DNA of 64,000 nucleotides, taken from positions 78,602,753 through 78,666,752 of the forward strand of contig CM051456.1 of the NCBI GenBank assembly GCA_028274465.1, given 5' to 3'. The position numbers and the translations under genes are program-made. The stretch comes from Plantago ovata (taxonomy: Eukaryota; Streptophyta; Magnoliopsida; Lamiales; Plantaginaceae). This document shows, piece by piece, positions 14,078 to 28,357 of the stretch. The notes beneath the pieces were generated by a model. That model had not been told where the DNA came from, searched no databases, and saw only the letters and a list, made by a program, of their open reading frames with translations. Each line of letters starts with the position of its first letter. The first letter of the stretch is position 1.

Positions 14078-17000
14078 ATGGCTATACCGTCCTCCGAGCT
14101 CATTGCCAACTTGGAGTTGCAAAAGCTAACATGACCAAACTACGTAGATTGGATCCATGAGGTACGAAGGGTGCTATGGCACAACGAGGTTGAGTATGTG
14201 TTAGACGAACCTATCCATCCACCTCCCACTGAGTTGACTACTGCAACCTATGATTGCTATTATGAGATGTCAGTGGAAAAGGCCGAGTTTGTGAAGAATT
14301 TGTTGCTGAATGCTATGTCTGACAATATGGTTGGACCATGTCGAGACAAGGAACCATATGAGATTGTGAGATATCTCTCCTCATTCTTGGATACTCCAAG
14401 GATGTGTGAAGGGTTCGAAGCTATCAAGATCGTGCTTATCCAAAGACTTGAGACAGAAGAGCTGTCGCCTGAACAAGTCAAGTCATTGATTGATTTTCTC
14501 TTTCAACTTGTTGGATATGGCTTGGAGCTAGAAGCTAAGGCTTCCATTATCTTGATCGTGGAAAGATTGTTGCAATCGATTTAGAATCCCGAAGCCGGGA
14601 CAGCAACAGAGTCGATTGCTGAGAGACCTATTGCCAACGAGTTTCTAAGGGTCAATCGTAGACCGAAAGGGAACAAGGGTGGCAAGAATGCACGCAATCG
14701 TAAGATGGCTAAGTTTCGACTTAGGATGGAGATTTGTCTCTATTGCAAACTCAAGGGCCATTTGAAGAAGGATTGTCCTCATCTGAGGGCAGATCAAGCT
14801 ATGGAGCCATCGGCTTCTAGCTCAGGTATGTTTGTTATTGAAATGAAAATGACTACTTTTGACTCCAATGGTTGGGTATTAGATACACCTTGTGGCTCAC
14901 CCATTTGTATAATGTGCAGGGGCTAATTGAACACAGGCTAGTCAAGCAAGGTGAAATCGACTTGCATGTTGGGAACGACAATCCAGTTGAAGCCAAACGC
15001 GTTGGACGCTGTAAGATAGATTTACCATCAGGACAATGTTTAGAACTTGATAACGTTTATTTGTTCCATCCATTGTCAGAAATATTATTTCCATTCCATT
15101 GTTGGACAATTTGGGTTTTTCCTTTCGTATTGCTAATAATACTTGTTATTTGTCGCTAAATGACCAGTTTATGGAAAAGCTCGCTTAGTGAATGGTTTAT
15201 ATATTTTGCAAAGTAGTCTACCTTTATTTCAAATACATAACAAACAACCGTATTCAAGTAGGAAGAATAATCCATCTTATCTATGGCATTGTCGGCTAGG
15301 CCATATCAATGAAACATGGATTCAAAGACTAAGGAAGTTGGACTACTTAGAACCATTTGATTTCGAATCATATGGTACATGCGAATCATGTGTTAAGGGT
15401 AAGATGACGAACAAACCCTTTGTTGGACAAGGTGTTCGTGCCACTCGCTGCTTAGAGCTCATACATATCGATGTATGTGGACCTTTTAAAGTCCAAGCAC
15501 GTGGAGGTTATTCTTACTTCATTACCTTTACTGACGATTTCTCAAGGTATGGATATATTTATCTTATGAAGAATAAATCTGAGACCTTTGGGAAATTCAA
15601 AGAGTTTAGGAATGAGGTCGAGAATGAATTGAACCTAAGGATAGTCACTCTTCGATCAGATCGAGGTGGTGAATACCTTAGTGAAGAATTTATCGACTAC
15701 TTGAAGGAGAATGGAATTCAATCGCAATGGACCCCTCCTGGAACACCACAATTAAATGGTGTGTTTGAGAGAAGGAATCGAACCCTGCTAGACATGGTGA
15801 GATCAATGACTGGATTCTCGACTCTTCCAAAATATCTATGGGGATATGCGCTACAAACTGCAATCTACATTCTAAACCGTGTACCATCTAAATCATTGGA
15901 GAAAACTCCTTATGAGTTATGGAAAGGAAAGAAGCCCTCACTGGGTTATCTTAGACCTTGGGGCTGTCCTGCGATAGTCAAATTGTTGCTCACTGATAAG
16001 TTAGATGCCAAGGGGTCAAAGTTTATTTCATAGGCTATCCTCGTCAGACGAGAGGCTATGAATTCTATCATGCTGAAGATCACAAGGTGATAGTATCTAG
16101 AAACGTCAAGTTTGTAGAAGCAGAATACCACGAAGAAGAGAGGTTAGATGATATGATAGAACTTGAATAAATTCAAGACTTTGACACGCGCAAACATTAA
16201 ATCTTCTGATTTGGACTCAAGTTCAGTGGGAGCTTTCGAAGCAGACAAGGGTAATGATATGACACTTGCTAGTCATGTCATAGTCAGTGGGAGTCCTGTG
16301 ATTAGATCAACAGTTGAAACCACACCAATAGAACCCATTGTCAATCAACCTGTGCAACAAGTTGCAAAAGAGCAGCCTCCCGCTAGGGAACAGGGTCATA
16401 GCACGCGACCGGCTGCATCAGTGCCCACTGATAATGTTCGTGTTACACGAAGCTAGAAAAGAAAAGCACCAGAAACACCGACAGAAGCACCAGTCGAGCT
16501 CCGTAGGTCGAATAGGATCCCAAAAGGACCTCAGAAGCAAAACCTTATGATAGAAGACATCACTGAACTTGATGTTGGCTTATCAGATCGAGAAGACCCC
16601 GAGACCTACAAAGAGGCAATAAATGATATTGACTCAAACAGATGGCAAGAGGCCATGGAATTGGAAATAGACTCCATGTACCTGAACCAAGTTTGGAACT
16701 TGGTAGACTTGCCCCAAGGGGTTAGACCTATTGGGTGCAAATGGGTCTTTAAACGAAAGACAGATGTCGATGGCAAGGTACAAACGCACAAGGCTAGACT
16801 TCTGACGAAGGGCTACACACAAAGGTATGGCATCGATTACGATGAAACCTTTTCACCGGTAGCAAAGTTGAAGTCTGTTCGAATTCTACTTGCGATAGCT
16901 GCCTACTATGATTATGAGATCTGGAAGATGGATGTAAAGACTGCCTTCCTCAATGGCAACCTTGAGGAAGAGGTCTATATGGTACAACCGGAAGGTTTTA

Positions 17001-18172
17001 TTAGTAAAACCAGGCCAACTGCTGTATGCAAATTACATAGATCCATCTATGGGCTAAAGCAAGCGTCTAGGAGCCGGAATATCCGCTTTGACGAAGCTGT
17101 AAAATCATTTGACTTCGTTAGAAGCGTAGAAGATCCCTGTGTCTAAACTAGGCACAGCGACAAGGGAGTCGTTTTCATGATCATTTATGTTGATGACATT
17201 TTGATCATGAGAAACAATGTCTCTATGCTAGAAGGGACTAAAGTTTGGTTATCAAGTACCTTCTCAATGAAGGACTTGGGTGAAGCGAACTACATCCTAG
17301 GGATAAAGATCTATAGAGATAGGTCCAAGAGGATGTTAGGATTGACACAGTCCACCTACATCGACAAAATACTGAAGCGTTATAAGTTGGACGACTCAAA
17401 GAGAGGCTTTCTCCCAGCTAGGCATGGGATCGTGCTATTAGTTAAGGATAGTCCTAAAACTGATGAAGAAAGAAAGGCAATGAGTTGTGTGCCCTATGCT
17501 TCGGCAGTAGGGTCTATTATGTATGCAATGAATTGCACAAGGCCAGATGTGGCATATGCGCTTAGTGTCACTTGTCGACACCAACAGAATCCAGGAGTAC
17601 CTCACTGGACTGATGTAAAGAACATTCTTAAGTACATTCGACGGACTACGGAAATGTTCTTCGTGTTTGGTGGAGAACCAGAATTAAAGATGTCTGATTA
17701 TGTCGACGCTGGATTTGAATCAGATCCTGATGACTTTAAGTCACAGACAAGATACGTATTCAAATTGAACGGAGGAGCTATCTGTTTGAAGAGTTCTAAG
17801 CAAGCCACGATTGCTGACTCAGCCACAGAAGCCGAGTACATTGCTGCATCAGAAGCATCGAAAGAAGTTGTTTGGATTTCAAAGTTCTTGAAGGAATTGA
17901 GGGTTGTTCCTGCTCCAAGTCCAATAACGATTTATTGTGACAACACGGGCGCCGTCGCTCAAGCCAAGGAGCCTAGATCTACAAACAAGAACAAACATGT
18001 ACTTAGAAAGTATCACGTTATACGTGAGATTATTGATAGAGGAGAACTTAGTATAGAACGTGTCTCAACCACGGACAACGTGGCAGATCCTTTCACCAAG
18101 GTCTTATCAGTGGATGCCCACTTAAGACATTATGTTAATCTAGGCATTAAGCATAAAGGTGACTGGCTCTAG
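14078..18172 (+). pseudogene. Copia A gag-pol, broken
   Basis: A copia polyprotein region in the usual order. The gag region begins MAIPSSELIANLEL at 14078. A CX2CX4HX4C zinc knuckle (CLYCKLKGHLKKDC) lies near 14736. The protease region is about 14840-15160, the GAG pre-integrase region about 15190-15440, the integrase core about 15440-16030 ([25 protein letters not shown]), the reverse transcriptase about 16620-17400 (AFLNGNLEEEVYM, YVDDIL) and the RNase H about 17690-18150 (DSATEAEYIAASEASKE). Several disruptions interrupt it, so it should be treated as a fossil. It is nearly identical to the copy in element C. Confidence 0.9.
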
Positions 18173-18175
18173 TCC

Positions 18176-18185
18176 AAGTGGGAGA
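18176..18185 (+). other. Copia A polypurine tract
   Basis: AAGTGGGAGA, one base before the 3' LTR. The same tract occurs in B (12031-12040) and C (37621-37630, minus strand). Confidence 0.9.
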
Positions 18186-18186
18186 T

Positions 18187-20290
18187 TGATAGTGTATATG
18201 TCCTAGAGACAGTCTTTATTAAGGGCATACAACCCTTATTAAGGGAATATATGTACTATTAAACAGGTCAACGTAATATAATATATGTTTGTTTGTTTGA
18301 CTATTGAGTATCGCTTTCATATTTATATTACACCAGGCATACAGCATGTCATATCTCTATTCCTGTCTGTATTGATATCAAACATGTCCCCTCGGATAGA
18401 TGACCGATCACACAGATAGTGGGAGCTATGTGAGTTATCATCTATCCCAAACTCTCCCTAGTCGAGGTTCATCTCGGATGTAGGGGTCTGAATGAACCAG
18501 GTGAGACTAGTATGCGTGGAGGTTATACTTGTTAGAGCAAGTGTGAGCCGATCCTACGGCCACGGAACGGATTGTTAGACAATCTAGAAACGTTCCCATA
18601 ACTCCGCAAGTTGTTCGAAGGGTGATTACCGAACAATCGGAGTACCCACCGGAAACTCCCATCGATGTATACTCTACACCGAAGTGTGTATGGGAACCGA
18701 AAAGTTGTCGAAGTGATGTCAGTCGTCCTTTGGACTTACAAGACCTTATCATAACATTTGTTTCCCCATATCCTTGGTGGACCCGTCGATGTCAGCTCTG
18801 AATAAGCAGTTGACCCAAGACACGAGCCAGGATTATGGCTACATACAAATGGGGGTGATAAGTGATTCTGTGAAGGATTCATCTCTCACGTGTAGCACAG
18901 GAGAGAACTGCTCATAGTCGTTCATAGTTGTGATTGGTTAAACCGCTGGCCAGCGTATCAATATTATTATGATAGTCATAATAGATATTGGATTCACCAA
19001 GCAACTCACTGAAGACGCCCGTGGATGTATTATTGGGATAGACACATCATCGATCCTAGATGCATTCGAGTCAGTCAGATGAAGGGACGTTACCATCGCC
19101 GCGTTGAGCGCAACAGACTTCACAACGAAAGGGTTTGCTTTGAGAAACCTCTCAAACATCCTCATGTATTAATATTGCAAATGGAACCTTCTAGGAATTT
19201 CATGTTGCCTAGTGTAGCACTTGCTTAATACAATGAGGCCCTATGGGTCACACTATGTGGTGATTCAGCTTACCCGAATATCCTTGAATATGGAATACAA
19301 TTAATTTAGAATTAATTGTGATTGATGAATTATAATTGATTTGGAATTAATTATAATTATTTGTGGCTCAATTAATAATTCGGAATTATTAATTGAATTG
19401 ATTGATTAATTGTATTTTATATAAATACAATTAAAGATTATATTTTAGAAATATAATAGAGGTCTGATGTAAAAGGATATATTAATTTAGAATTAATATA
19501 TGCACATGGGCAAAATCTATTTAGAGTTTGAATTGCCTTCGAATTATAAGTTGGTCCGAAAATTGGGACCCACATACTCCCCCTTGGCCGACCGCGTGTA
19601 GTAGTAGTATGGGAGGGAGTTTCGACTCCTTCCCATATTATAAGTCAAGAGTTAAGTTAGATTTTCCTAATTGAGTTCTAACTTAATTGGGAATGAATCT
19701 AGACTTAAATTGGTTTCCTTGTGCAATAAGAATTAGAGTTCTTATTCCTTTATGAAGTCTAAAAGAATCTTCTTTAGGCTTCTATTGACTACTATATAGG
19801 TAGGTCATTAGAGAGCTTTTTTATTGCCGAATTCTAGAGAATTATTCTACCTTTCTTAGAGAAAAGAAAAATCTTTCCCCTACCTCTATAACCTAGCCGC
19901 GCGCGCCACTCTCCACCGGAGGAATATCGCCGCCCCATCTTCTTGGCCACATAAAGAATATCCTAGCATTCTTTCCGATAAGTTGTTCATCCGTGGATAC
20001 CAAGGTTGAGGTTCAAAGAGCTGGAAACTAACTTTTATTGTCTTGCAGATAATCAAAGTATTGCAGATATCTTCGACTTCGACGAAGGAGAAGATTCACC
20101 GGACTATTACGAAGACTTCATCGATTGGCATATCGATTCAATACCTATTCTTGCTTTTGGAGTATTGTAAGTCTTCTGATTAATGTGTTTATTATATACG
20201 TTATATGCATGATCAATTAACCTGCATGTTAAGAAAATTTTTGAAATCCGCTGCGTACCCTAGGGGTAACTCTGACCATATTTTCTTACA
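18187..20290 (+). repeat. Copia A 3' LTR, complete (2104 bp)
   Basis: Starts TGATAGTG and ends TTCTTACA, followed by the target duplication ATTTG. Homologous to 35509-37619 and 42981-45090 (element C, reverse) and to 63023 onward. Short reading frames of 60-80 codons within it recur in all copies but show no sign of being genes. Confidence 0.95.
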
Positions 20291-20295
20291 ATTTG

Positions 20296-21073
20296 CAATA
20301 AGCTGTGATGAAACTTGGAAAAATGAAGGGCTTCTTCTTCTTCTCCCAATGACGCTCGTATTCTTCATACATGATCTTCCCGATGTCTATACGATGCTTG
20401 CCCAACAAGCAGTAGAGGAGCTCAGCATAGTTCGGTTGAATCCATGTGTCATTCTTCCTAGGAATCAGATTGGCAATACAAAACTTCATCACCACCATAG
20501 ACTCAAGACTAAGGTCACTCTGATGGATCCGTCCTGGTTTTGGCCCGGATTCTGGAAACACATATTGCTTGTTGCAAATCTCAACCGTGATATCGCTTCC
20601 AATCCCCCTAGTAGCCCTTGAATACACATAAGAATGGTCACTCCCGGTGAACTCCCGTTCCCCCATATGACTAAAATGAGAAATTGAGGCAGGAGTCCAT
20701 GGCACGATTACGCCTCTAACAAGAACCACCTCCTTCTCTTCAAGATCCGTATAGCCAACATAAAACTCATGGAGAAGGCTCTTATCATACCCCTTGAAAC
20801 GGTTGGAAGTAAACCAACCCAATTCCTCTTCTTAGCCAAACGAGAGAGCACCTTGTAACCCAGTCGGTTAGCATGGTCTTTTGGAATCTAAATCCTCCGA
20901 TCAGGAATGGTCGATCGTCCACCTCGAGCAAGCTCCGCTTGGAGCCTTAAACGGACGTCAATAGCAGAAAGCGGTAGCTCAAACAACTCATGAGAAGGTT
21001 GGGAGCTTGAAGCTACCCCTTTGCCCTTCTTGCTCCTAGATGAGCCAGCTTTCTTCTTGTCACGTGGTGGCAT
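20296..21073 (-). pseudogene. G1 second ORF, N-terminal part
   Basis: The N-terminal region begins MPPRDKKKAGSSRSKKGKG (21073), a basic leader. It is followed by a globular region (about 20296-20822) with motifs such as FPESGPKPGRIHQSDLS and WIQPNYAELLYCLLGKH. These resemble the putative plant transposon protein domain found in Athila-like and related retroelements. Its function is unknown, and it lies where env-like ORFs sit in Athila. It is interrupted by element A and otherwise broken. Confidence 0.65.
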
Positions 21074-22276
21074 GGTACCTACAAGCAGTATATCTTGTAC
21101 AACACAAAAGAGATTCATGCATATGCAAATGCAAGAGTGAAACAAACGAGTGATAACATCAACAATCGTACTCCTCAAAAGCTCCATGTCTAATCTAGCC
21201 ACTTCTAGAACTAAAATGCAACACACCAACATATCATAGACATGTAACATATCACATTAAGCTCATGCTAGACAACAAATAACCCTAAATCATAAGGCTC
21301 AAATCATACCATAGTAGCAAAAAATCTAGCATAAAAAATCCTCAAACTCATCAATCATGCGTTCTACCATCATTTCCATCATCATCATATCAATAAGCAC
21401 AACTATAAACATGGAATGAAAGGAAAAGAAACAATGCATATCAAGACATAGACATCTAGTAGGCCAAATTCTCAAACCAACAAACCAAGCAAAATTGAAC
21501 ATGCAATTGATAGTGAATAACGTTTCTAATCGCACAAACAATCAACCCATACATCATATAAGCTCAATTGAAACATAAATCAAAAAAAACCCAAATTTGA
21601 AAAATTAGGGTTCATGTGAAGTTACCTCAAATCCGAAGAATGAATGAACTAGGATGAAATTTGTTCGGATGGAATGAAAGAGCATGTGATGGGCTTCGAT
21701 TGAAGCTAAAGAACACAAAATTTGATGGAGAATTGAAGGATTTATGTAAGATGAAAGATTTTTTGAGTTTTTGAGTGTTTTGGAGTAAGAGAGGTGAAGA
21801 AGATGAGAGAATGAGGAGATTGGGGAGAAATCCCGTCTCCTTATTCTCTGAATACGGGGGGCGAAAATCACGCCGTATGTGGGGCGATTCGCTCCCCATT
21901 GCCAGAGAGCGTGAAACTCTCTGGCGATGTGGGGCGAATCGCCCCGTATGTGGGGCGAATCGCTCCCCATTGCCACGCTCTCTGGCGATGTGGGGCGATT
22001 CGCGCCCCACCTCCAGAGGTGGGGAGATGAAACTTTTCCGAAAAAGTTCAGTTTTTATCCCCGAAAACCATTTTCCTCACGAAAAACACTCGAAAAATTT
22101 CACTCAAACATAAACATAATCACAAAACATCACATAACCCGACAAATTATTATAAATAAGGACAAATTGTTCAATGTATGAATGCAATGCAATGCAATAA
22201 AGCGATAAAAACTCCAGGTTGCCTCCCGGAGAGCGCCATTGTTTATAAAGTCTCTGACTCGACTTCTTCTTGCTCT
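21074..22276 (-). other. G1 spacer between gag-protease and the second ORF
   Basis: Non-coding DNA. It includes a GC-rich cluster of GGGGCGAATCGCCCC-type palindromes (about 21858-22020) like those in the LTRs. Near 22215-22245 is a short element whose sense strand reads CTCTCCGGGAGGCAACCTGG. There is no reverse transcriptase or integrase here, although an autonomous gypsy element would carry them in this interval. Confidence 0.6.
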
Positions 22277-24306
22277 TTAGTTCTTGTTCTTGAGGGTACT
22301 AGTCTTCCCGTTCATCGATCTCTTCCTCATGCCTAGTACCTGCGAGTGAGAATGGACATATACAGCAAGACCAAAGTAGTTAATAGAATGAGAAGCATTG
22401 AAGTGAGGACTAGGATCAGATATGGCTCGCAACACATGTTGCTTTTCATCCACCTCAATGGTGCAAGTTCTTCGGTAGATGTCGATTACGGAGCGTAGCT
22501 TAGTCAAGAATGTTCGCCCCAAGAGAACAACATCACCCATCCCAGGAGTAGACGCCGGCATCACAATAAAGTTGGTGTATACAGAAGCTTCACCAATCTT
22601 AACCAATACGTTCTTCACAATACCTTCGGGTCGTACAAAGGATCCATCCGCAAGTTGCACATTAGCCTTATGCTCCGAAAGCTCTCCAAGGCCACTCTTC
22701 TCAAACACATTCATAGGGAGCACATTTGAGTAAGATCCCGTATCTAGTGTAGCACGGACATCTTTAAGTTCACCAATCCCAACCTTAACATCGAAACTAT
22801 CAGGAATTGGCTCGGGATCTTCTTGCTCCTCATCGCTAACATTAAAACCAAGGTCCTTCTCTTCTTCCTTGGCTAGTGGAGGCTCACCATCCTTGCAACA
22901 ATCACACTTAGCAACCTTCTTGATAGTGATTTCAACAGGAAGATCACCCACCAAGGTAATAGACATCGAATTCTCAGTGTTGCTAGGCAATTTCCCTTGC
23001 TCCCTACTTGCTCCACGGTCAATCAACTCTTGCATCTTTTGATGATCAAGCCTAGTGCTTGCCTCTAACTGATCGAGTCTCGCCCTTGTCTTCTCCGAAT
23101 CTTCTTCATAACGCTTAAGAAAACCTTGGGTGTGATCAACCATTTTCTGCAAATTCTCCATGAGAAGAGCCGTCTTCGACTTCGGTTGCTCTTTAGGAGT
23201 GGGATTTTCGTAGTGATCATTACCATAGCTTAGATTACTACGGTCTTGGTTAGGGCCATAAGTTTGGCTAGCTGGTGCATATCCTTGGTTGTTTCGGAAC
23301 CCCCTTCTCCAAAATCCACCTCGAGGATTCCTACCATCTTGACCATAGTTAGCTTCTTGAACTCCAAATTCCGCAGCAAAGGCCTCCTCGTCGCTTCCTT
23401 GAACCCGATTGCCACCATCGTGTGCAAGCTCCGACCTACACATATGAGCCCCATGCCAAGTGTTCTTGCAAATCCGGCAAATCTCATTAGAAACGGATGT
23501 TCCAACTGAGCTCTTGAGAACTTGCTTCAGCTCATTGGTGAAGCACTCAAATCGATCCCCACTTGCTCCATACATTGGAACCTCCTGATTGGGTGGAGCG
23601 TCGCTCCTCCTAACCACTGCTCTTGGATCCTTGAATTGAGATCCCTTAGCAAGCCTTTCGAAAACCGCCCAAACAGCCTCCGCGGTTTCTTCCCAAATAT
23701 TACCACGGCACTGGAAATCCACCACTTGCTGATTCTCAAAAGTGAGTCCATTGTAGAAGTGTTGGACAAGATCCGAAAGATCAAAACCATGGTGTGGACA
23801 CTTGTTCAAGAGGTCGTTGAACCTCTCAAGCGCGGTGTAGATCGTCTCATCATAGTCTTATTTGAAACCAGTGATTTGCGCCTTAAGTGCGGTAGTCAAT
23901 GTGTGAGGGAAGTATTTCTCCATAAAGGCTGAAAAGACCTTTTCCCAAGTGTTAAGCGAACCGGCCTCCAGAGAACCTAACCATGCCTTGGCTTTATCGC
24001 CAAGCCCCATCGCAAAAACCTTCATTCTCAGCTTGTCATCCGTCACCTCCGTGCCCGGTCTTGGGAGTTGGTTGACGAAGTCATCGATATCATGCAAATA
24101 CCTTATCACGTCTTCCCTAGCCAAGCCATAGAACCTCGGGAGTTGCTGAAACATGTGGTTTTTTATTTCCAAGTCACGAGTCGCAGGGGAAAGGGCAATC
24201 GCTGGACCCTTCATTCATTCCTTGTTGGGTTGAACCCATGATTTCAACAGTGGACGAGCCATCACGGGATCTTCAAAGAGTGCTCGAAGATATTCAGAGG
24301 AATCGA
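22277..24306 (-). pseudogene. G1 gag (central/C-terminal) and aspartic protease
   Basis: The gag part includes a retrotransposon gag-type region (FAMGLGDKAKAWLGSLEAGS, about 24030-23900), a cysteine cluster (CRICKNTWHGAHMC, about 23460), a coiled-coil-like stretch and a retropepsin-like domain with ATLDTGSYSNVLP (about 22710-22750) and VVLLGRTFL (about 22500-22530). Known gypsy proteases use a DTG or DSG active site, and this matches. The 5' end of gag lies beyond an inserted DNA element (26884-27002). It is broken in a few places. Confidence 0.8.
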
Positions 24307-24417
24307 TTTCGGGTCAATTACATATAGGTTACATTTTGACAACTTATCTACATTTTAGTGATGCTCAAAAACTTGTTTTCAAAAAAGTATCTTTCTAAAT
24401 AGACTACCCAAACTAAC

Positions 24418-24554
<137 letters not shown>

Positions 24555-25379
24555 CTAATTTAGATTAGTAACTGAAATATGGTACCATAAGTTACATAAT
24601 CAAAGTCAAAACAACTAAAATTGGGTATGAAATGTTCATGATCAAGTTCAACCCACGTCCATTTAAATTGCTTTCTCATGGATTTTTCATTTTTGCTAAA
24701 TTGAGTACCACGGTGTACTCCGGTCACTTGGCCTTGCTTCTCATTTGGTAGGCTTGTAAATCGGTCGGATTTCATTTTTTTTTCTCATTCCAACTCAGGT
24801 ACGAATTTAATTTCTTGTTTAATTCTCCATAGTTAGTTCTTAGTAAAATTAGGTACCTATCATATGAAGATTTTCTAGTTTTTCATTTCAGTTTGTATTT
24901 GTACTCAATTTAATTTCTTCTTTCTCCTTCGTAAATCTGTTGCGACTGTATTTGAAGGACTATTGCTTAATCAGAATTAGGTGCCAATTGGATCCTATGT
25001 TTGAAGGAAGATTTCTTGTCCGGTCCCAAATCAAGTACCAATTGAGTTTCCGTCGTACGTAATGAAAAGAGCACGGAAGAAAGACAATGATACTATTTCC
25101 ATGGATTTTTTTGCTTTGTTGAAGTTAGTGAAACCTGAGGGAAAAAAATTATATGATACATTGTTGGGGCCTAATCGGCGGATTACATATAAAACTTATG
25201 AGTGGAGTTTTCTTGCAGAAGTATGAGATCGACGGCACGAACATAGTTGATGGTTACAACAATGAGACAAAAATTCAATGTTTGAGGGTCGACAAAAGTG
25301 ATTCAATTGAACCTTTTGTTTTAATTTTGTTGCATGGGCTTATTGTTTGTACTCTTAGCCAATAGTTTGCAATGGCTTG

Positions 25380-26220
25380 TTAGGAGGTACATGATTTATG
25401 CATCATGGTACATAATTTTCAGCAGTATGTACACAATTTTATATTTGACTAGGTATATGATTATGAATCATATTATCAGATTTATGGGTGTATAAATTTT
25501 ATTTCTTTGAGTTATATTTGATTTATAAATAATGATGCATGATTTATCTCAAATAGACACTTATGTTGTTATGTAGTAGCTGATTCTTGAAGCACGGTAC
25601 ATGATTTCTGGGATTATACTATTGTTGACAATATGATAAGTACCCAATCGTTGTACATGATTTTGTATATGTGTTACATGGGAGAGTTTACTTATGATTT
25701 GGCCTAGCGATTGGGTACATGGAACAACAAACATGGCACATGATTTCTGGTAGGTGTCCAAGTGATTGTGTACGCAATCGTGATACATGCATGATTTGTA
25801 TCAGTGTAAACACGTTACCTAAGAAAGTTTACTTGTTATTTAGCCTGACAATTGGGTACATGCAACAATAGAGATGTTACATGATTTCTTTTTGGTGTCC
25901 TGAGTGATATGATAGGTACACTATTTTTTTATACATAATTTGTGTGTTGTAGTACTAGATATGAGGTACATGCATCATCAAAAGATCTGGCACATGATTT
26001 ATATTAGATACACATTTGTGATACATGATTTATGTCGTGGTATCCGATTACTGTTAGTAATGATATCGGGTACATGCAACACCCAACACCATGTTTTATG
26101 TTTCATGCATGTCAAAGTGCTTGAAGTATGTAAGTGGTACATGAGGTCGAAATGGAGTGTTTGAATTATGTCATTAAGCATTTGTGGTACATGATATCTT
26201 GTACCATGTATGTGACTATC
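25380..26220. repeat. GTACATGATTT-rich repeat block
   Basis: About fifteen imperfect copies of GGTACATGATTT or close variants within 840 bp. Part is organised as a longer repeat of about 140 bp (25676-25765 resembles 25816-25908). No coding sequence is supported. Confidence 0.75.
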
Positions 26221-26883
26221 TAACGAGATGAAACACTGTTAGAAAAAAATATGAACCAGAATTAAAAAGTTTGCGTACGAGACACATGTTTTTTCAAGAG
26301 TGTTACGTGGAAAATGATAGTAACTCAAATTTGTGTATTTATCGAAACATATTGTTTAAAACTATTATTTTATTATATGTTATTTTGTCATCAAATTAAA
26401 TTAATTAATATTAAAAAATTAGAGAAGTGGGAGAAAGTGAGAAACTAACTAATAGGACCAATAACTAATTTTAAAACATTACTAATTAGCATTTAGTAGA
26501 GATATTGGAAAGAATAAAGAGTAACAAAATTTGACTTACTAAAATTAAAATGTACCTAGAAACGTATGAACTAAAATTGGTAGTAATTTGCAAAAGAGCT
26601 ATAATTACGGGATTTTATGTAGTTGACTTAAAAGATGAACATTGGATATCCGGACAATAATAAATGCACCTATAATAATCCTATTATTAAATCAAATATG
26701 AGCTATTAAACATTTTTAATGGAAAAGGGTAGTTTTGTCCAATAAAATTTACTTATTTGTAATTAAATTACAACTTTATCACTTGGATGTAATAAGTTTG
26801 CTTTTCTTATACTAGTAATGTAAGAAAGAATATTGATATCATTAATGTGTAATAAAGTTTGGAAAACATTACTAGAATGTAAT

Positions 26884-27140
26884 TTTCCGATCGATTTCCT
26901 CTATGTCACCTTGAGCGAGATTCCGCCTTCTTTGATGGTAAACCCTGTCAATTTCTTCGATAGGTTCAGCAAGAGGTATTCCACTAGATCTCGTACGTTG
27001 CATACACTATCTGTAACAATAATGGAAAAGAGTATCAAAAGAGAGCAAATTAACTAAACTTAATAAATCTAGGAATTGAATGCTGAAAATATAAATAAGC
27101 TAAAGAGAAAAAAGGAGTATAGTCCCCGACAACGGCGCCA
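26884..27140 (-). pseudogene. G1 gag 5' end, leader and primer-binding site
   Basis: The start of gag lies at about 27002 (Arg/Glu-rich, with EPIEEIDRVYHQRRRN). The leader resembles that of G2 from about 27070. The primer-binding site is 27123-27140 (sense TGGCGCCGTTGTCGGGGA), three bases from the LTR. Confidence 0.75.
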
Positions 27141-27143
27141 ATT

Positions 27144-28357
27144 TGATGAACGAGATTGTCAGACTCGAATAATCAAATAAATTTGTTTTTAGCCAAAGGC
27201 AACTCACAACTACAACGAAAACCAAGGCACGTAGTGTAGAAGTAAGATAACCTCGAGTGTCGATCTCTAAGGACTATAACTAGCTTTATCTAATTTAACT
27301 TAAACTATAAATCAGGAATCAAGCAAAGCATAGATTTTTCTTATCAATATAATGGAAGTTAGTGATAGTATGATCATTCAAAGCGCGACGGATAATAATG
27401 ATGCATGAAGTACTTGAAGTTTGTATAGAAATCTATGATCGTGAATTGTCCTATGTGTTCCTTTCAATTCAACACTACGAAGATGGATGGCTTAGATAGA
27501 TAGATCAAAGAAATAAACAATAAATCAAGTCTTAAACGCGCAAAGCCACTCATGTATAATTAAGAACCCTAGCTAAGAAATCACATACTATCACCAACGA
27601 TAGATTTAGCTACTCATAGATAAATTGCAATCAACAAGAATCAAAGCAAGATTGAATGAAAACATGTTGAATGAAATAAATAGAAGCAGAAAAATCGTGA
27701 GATACAAGTTACCAACGAAGGTTATCAATATCCGATGAATTGCTAACTCACAAGCAAGAATCGAGAATCACAGATGTCCAATCTCTATGTTTAAGCTTCC
27801 AAATCAATAAGAAAAAGAGTCTTCTATGATAATAATTCCCAGAACAAGCTCTGGAGAATTTGTCTCTCAAAATAAGGTGAAAAGGTATGAAAAAAGTAGA
27901 ATTAGGCGAAACATATATATAGTTGACGAAACGTGCCGGGCGAACCGCCCCCGGTGCCAGGCGAACCGCCTGGCACGGGGCGAACTGCCCGGCGTCCTAG
28001 GCGAACTGCCCGGGACCTTCAGTGGCGGTGGACGCGTTTTCTTCAGTTGGTTTCCTTTTCGAACTCGAATTTTGCCTTCTAGTGACCTTTAAGCCTTGAA
28101 ACTCGTCCCCTAGGCCTCAAATCTCGTCCGGAACCTTCTAGATACACCACGAATGTCCTTGAAACACCAAAACTTCGTCCTCTTCATTAATATTGCCCAT
28201 AAAAATACGTTTTTCACCTAAAACCTGAAAAATGCAAAGAAAAGGGAAACGTGACACTATTCTAATAAAATGCACTAAAATATAAGCTAAATTAACCTAG
28301 AGGATAGCTAAATTGGTGAAAAAGACTCGAATGAAAGTGTAAAATACATGTTCATCA
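27144..28357 (-). repeat. G1 5' LTR, complete (1214 bp)
   Basis: Reads TGATGAACATG to TCTCGTTCATCA on the minus strand. It has a TATATATA box (about 27910-27921). In the sense direction this box lies just after a cluster of GGCGAACCGCC-type palindromes (about 27937-28015), so the palindromes sit immediately upstream of the likely promoter. The 5 bp beyond the LTR are GTTCT (28358-28362). The partner duplication is outside the window. Confidence 0.9.

Noticed and set aside
21775-22181. Overlapping frames on both strands with Trp-Gly-Asp/Ser-Pro-His repeats.
   Set aside because: They come from the GGGGCGAATCGCCCC palindromes. Similar peptides appear wherever the palindromes occur (4107-4310, 58459-58767, 60563-60903).
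25153-25365. A 70-codon frame with no stops in the DNA element.
   Set aside because: Overlaps another frame with more coding-like character at 25060-25228. Neither has a known domain, so no separate gene is claimed.
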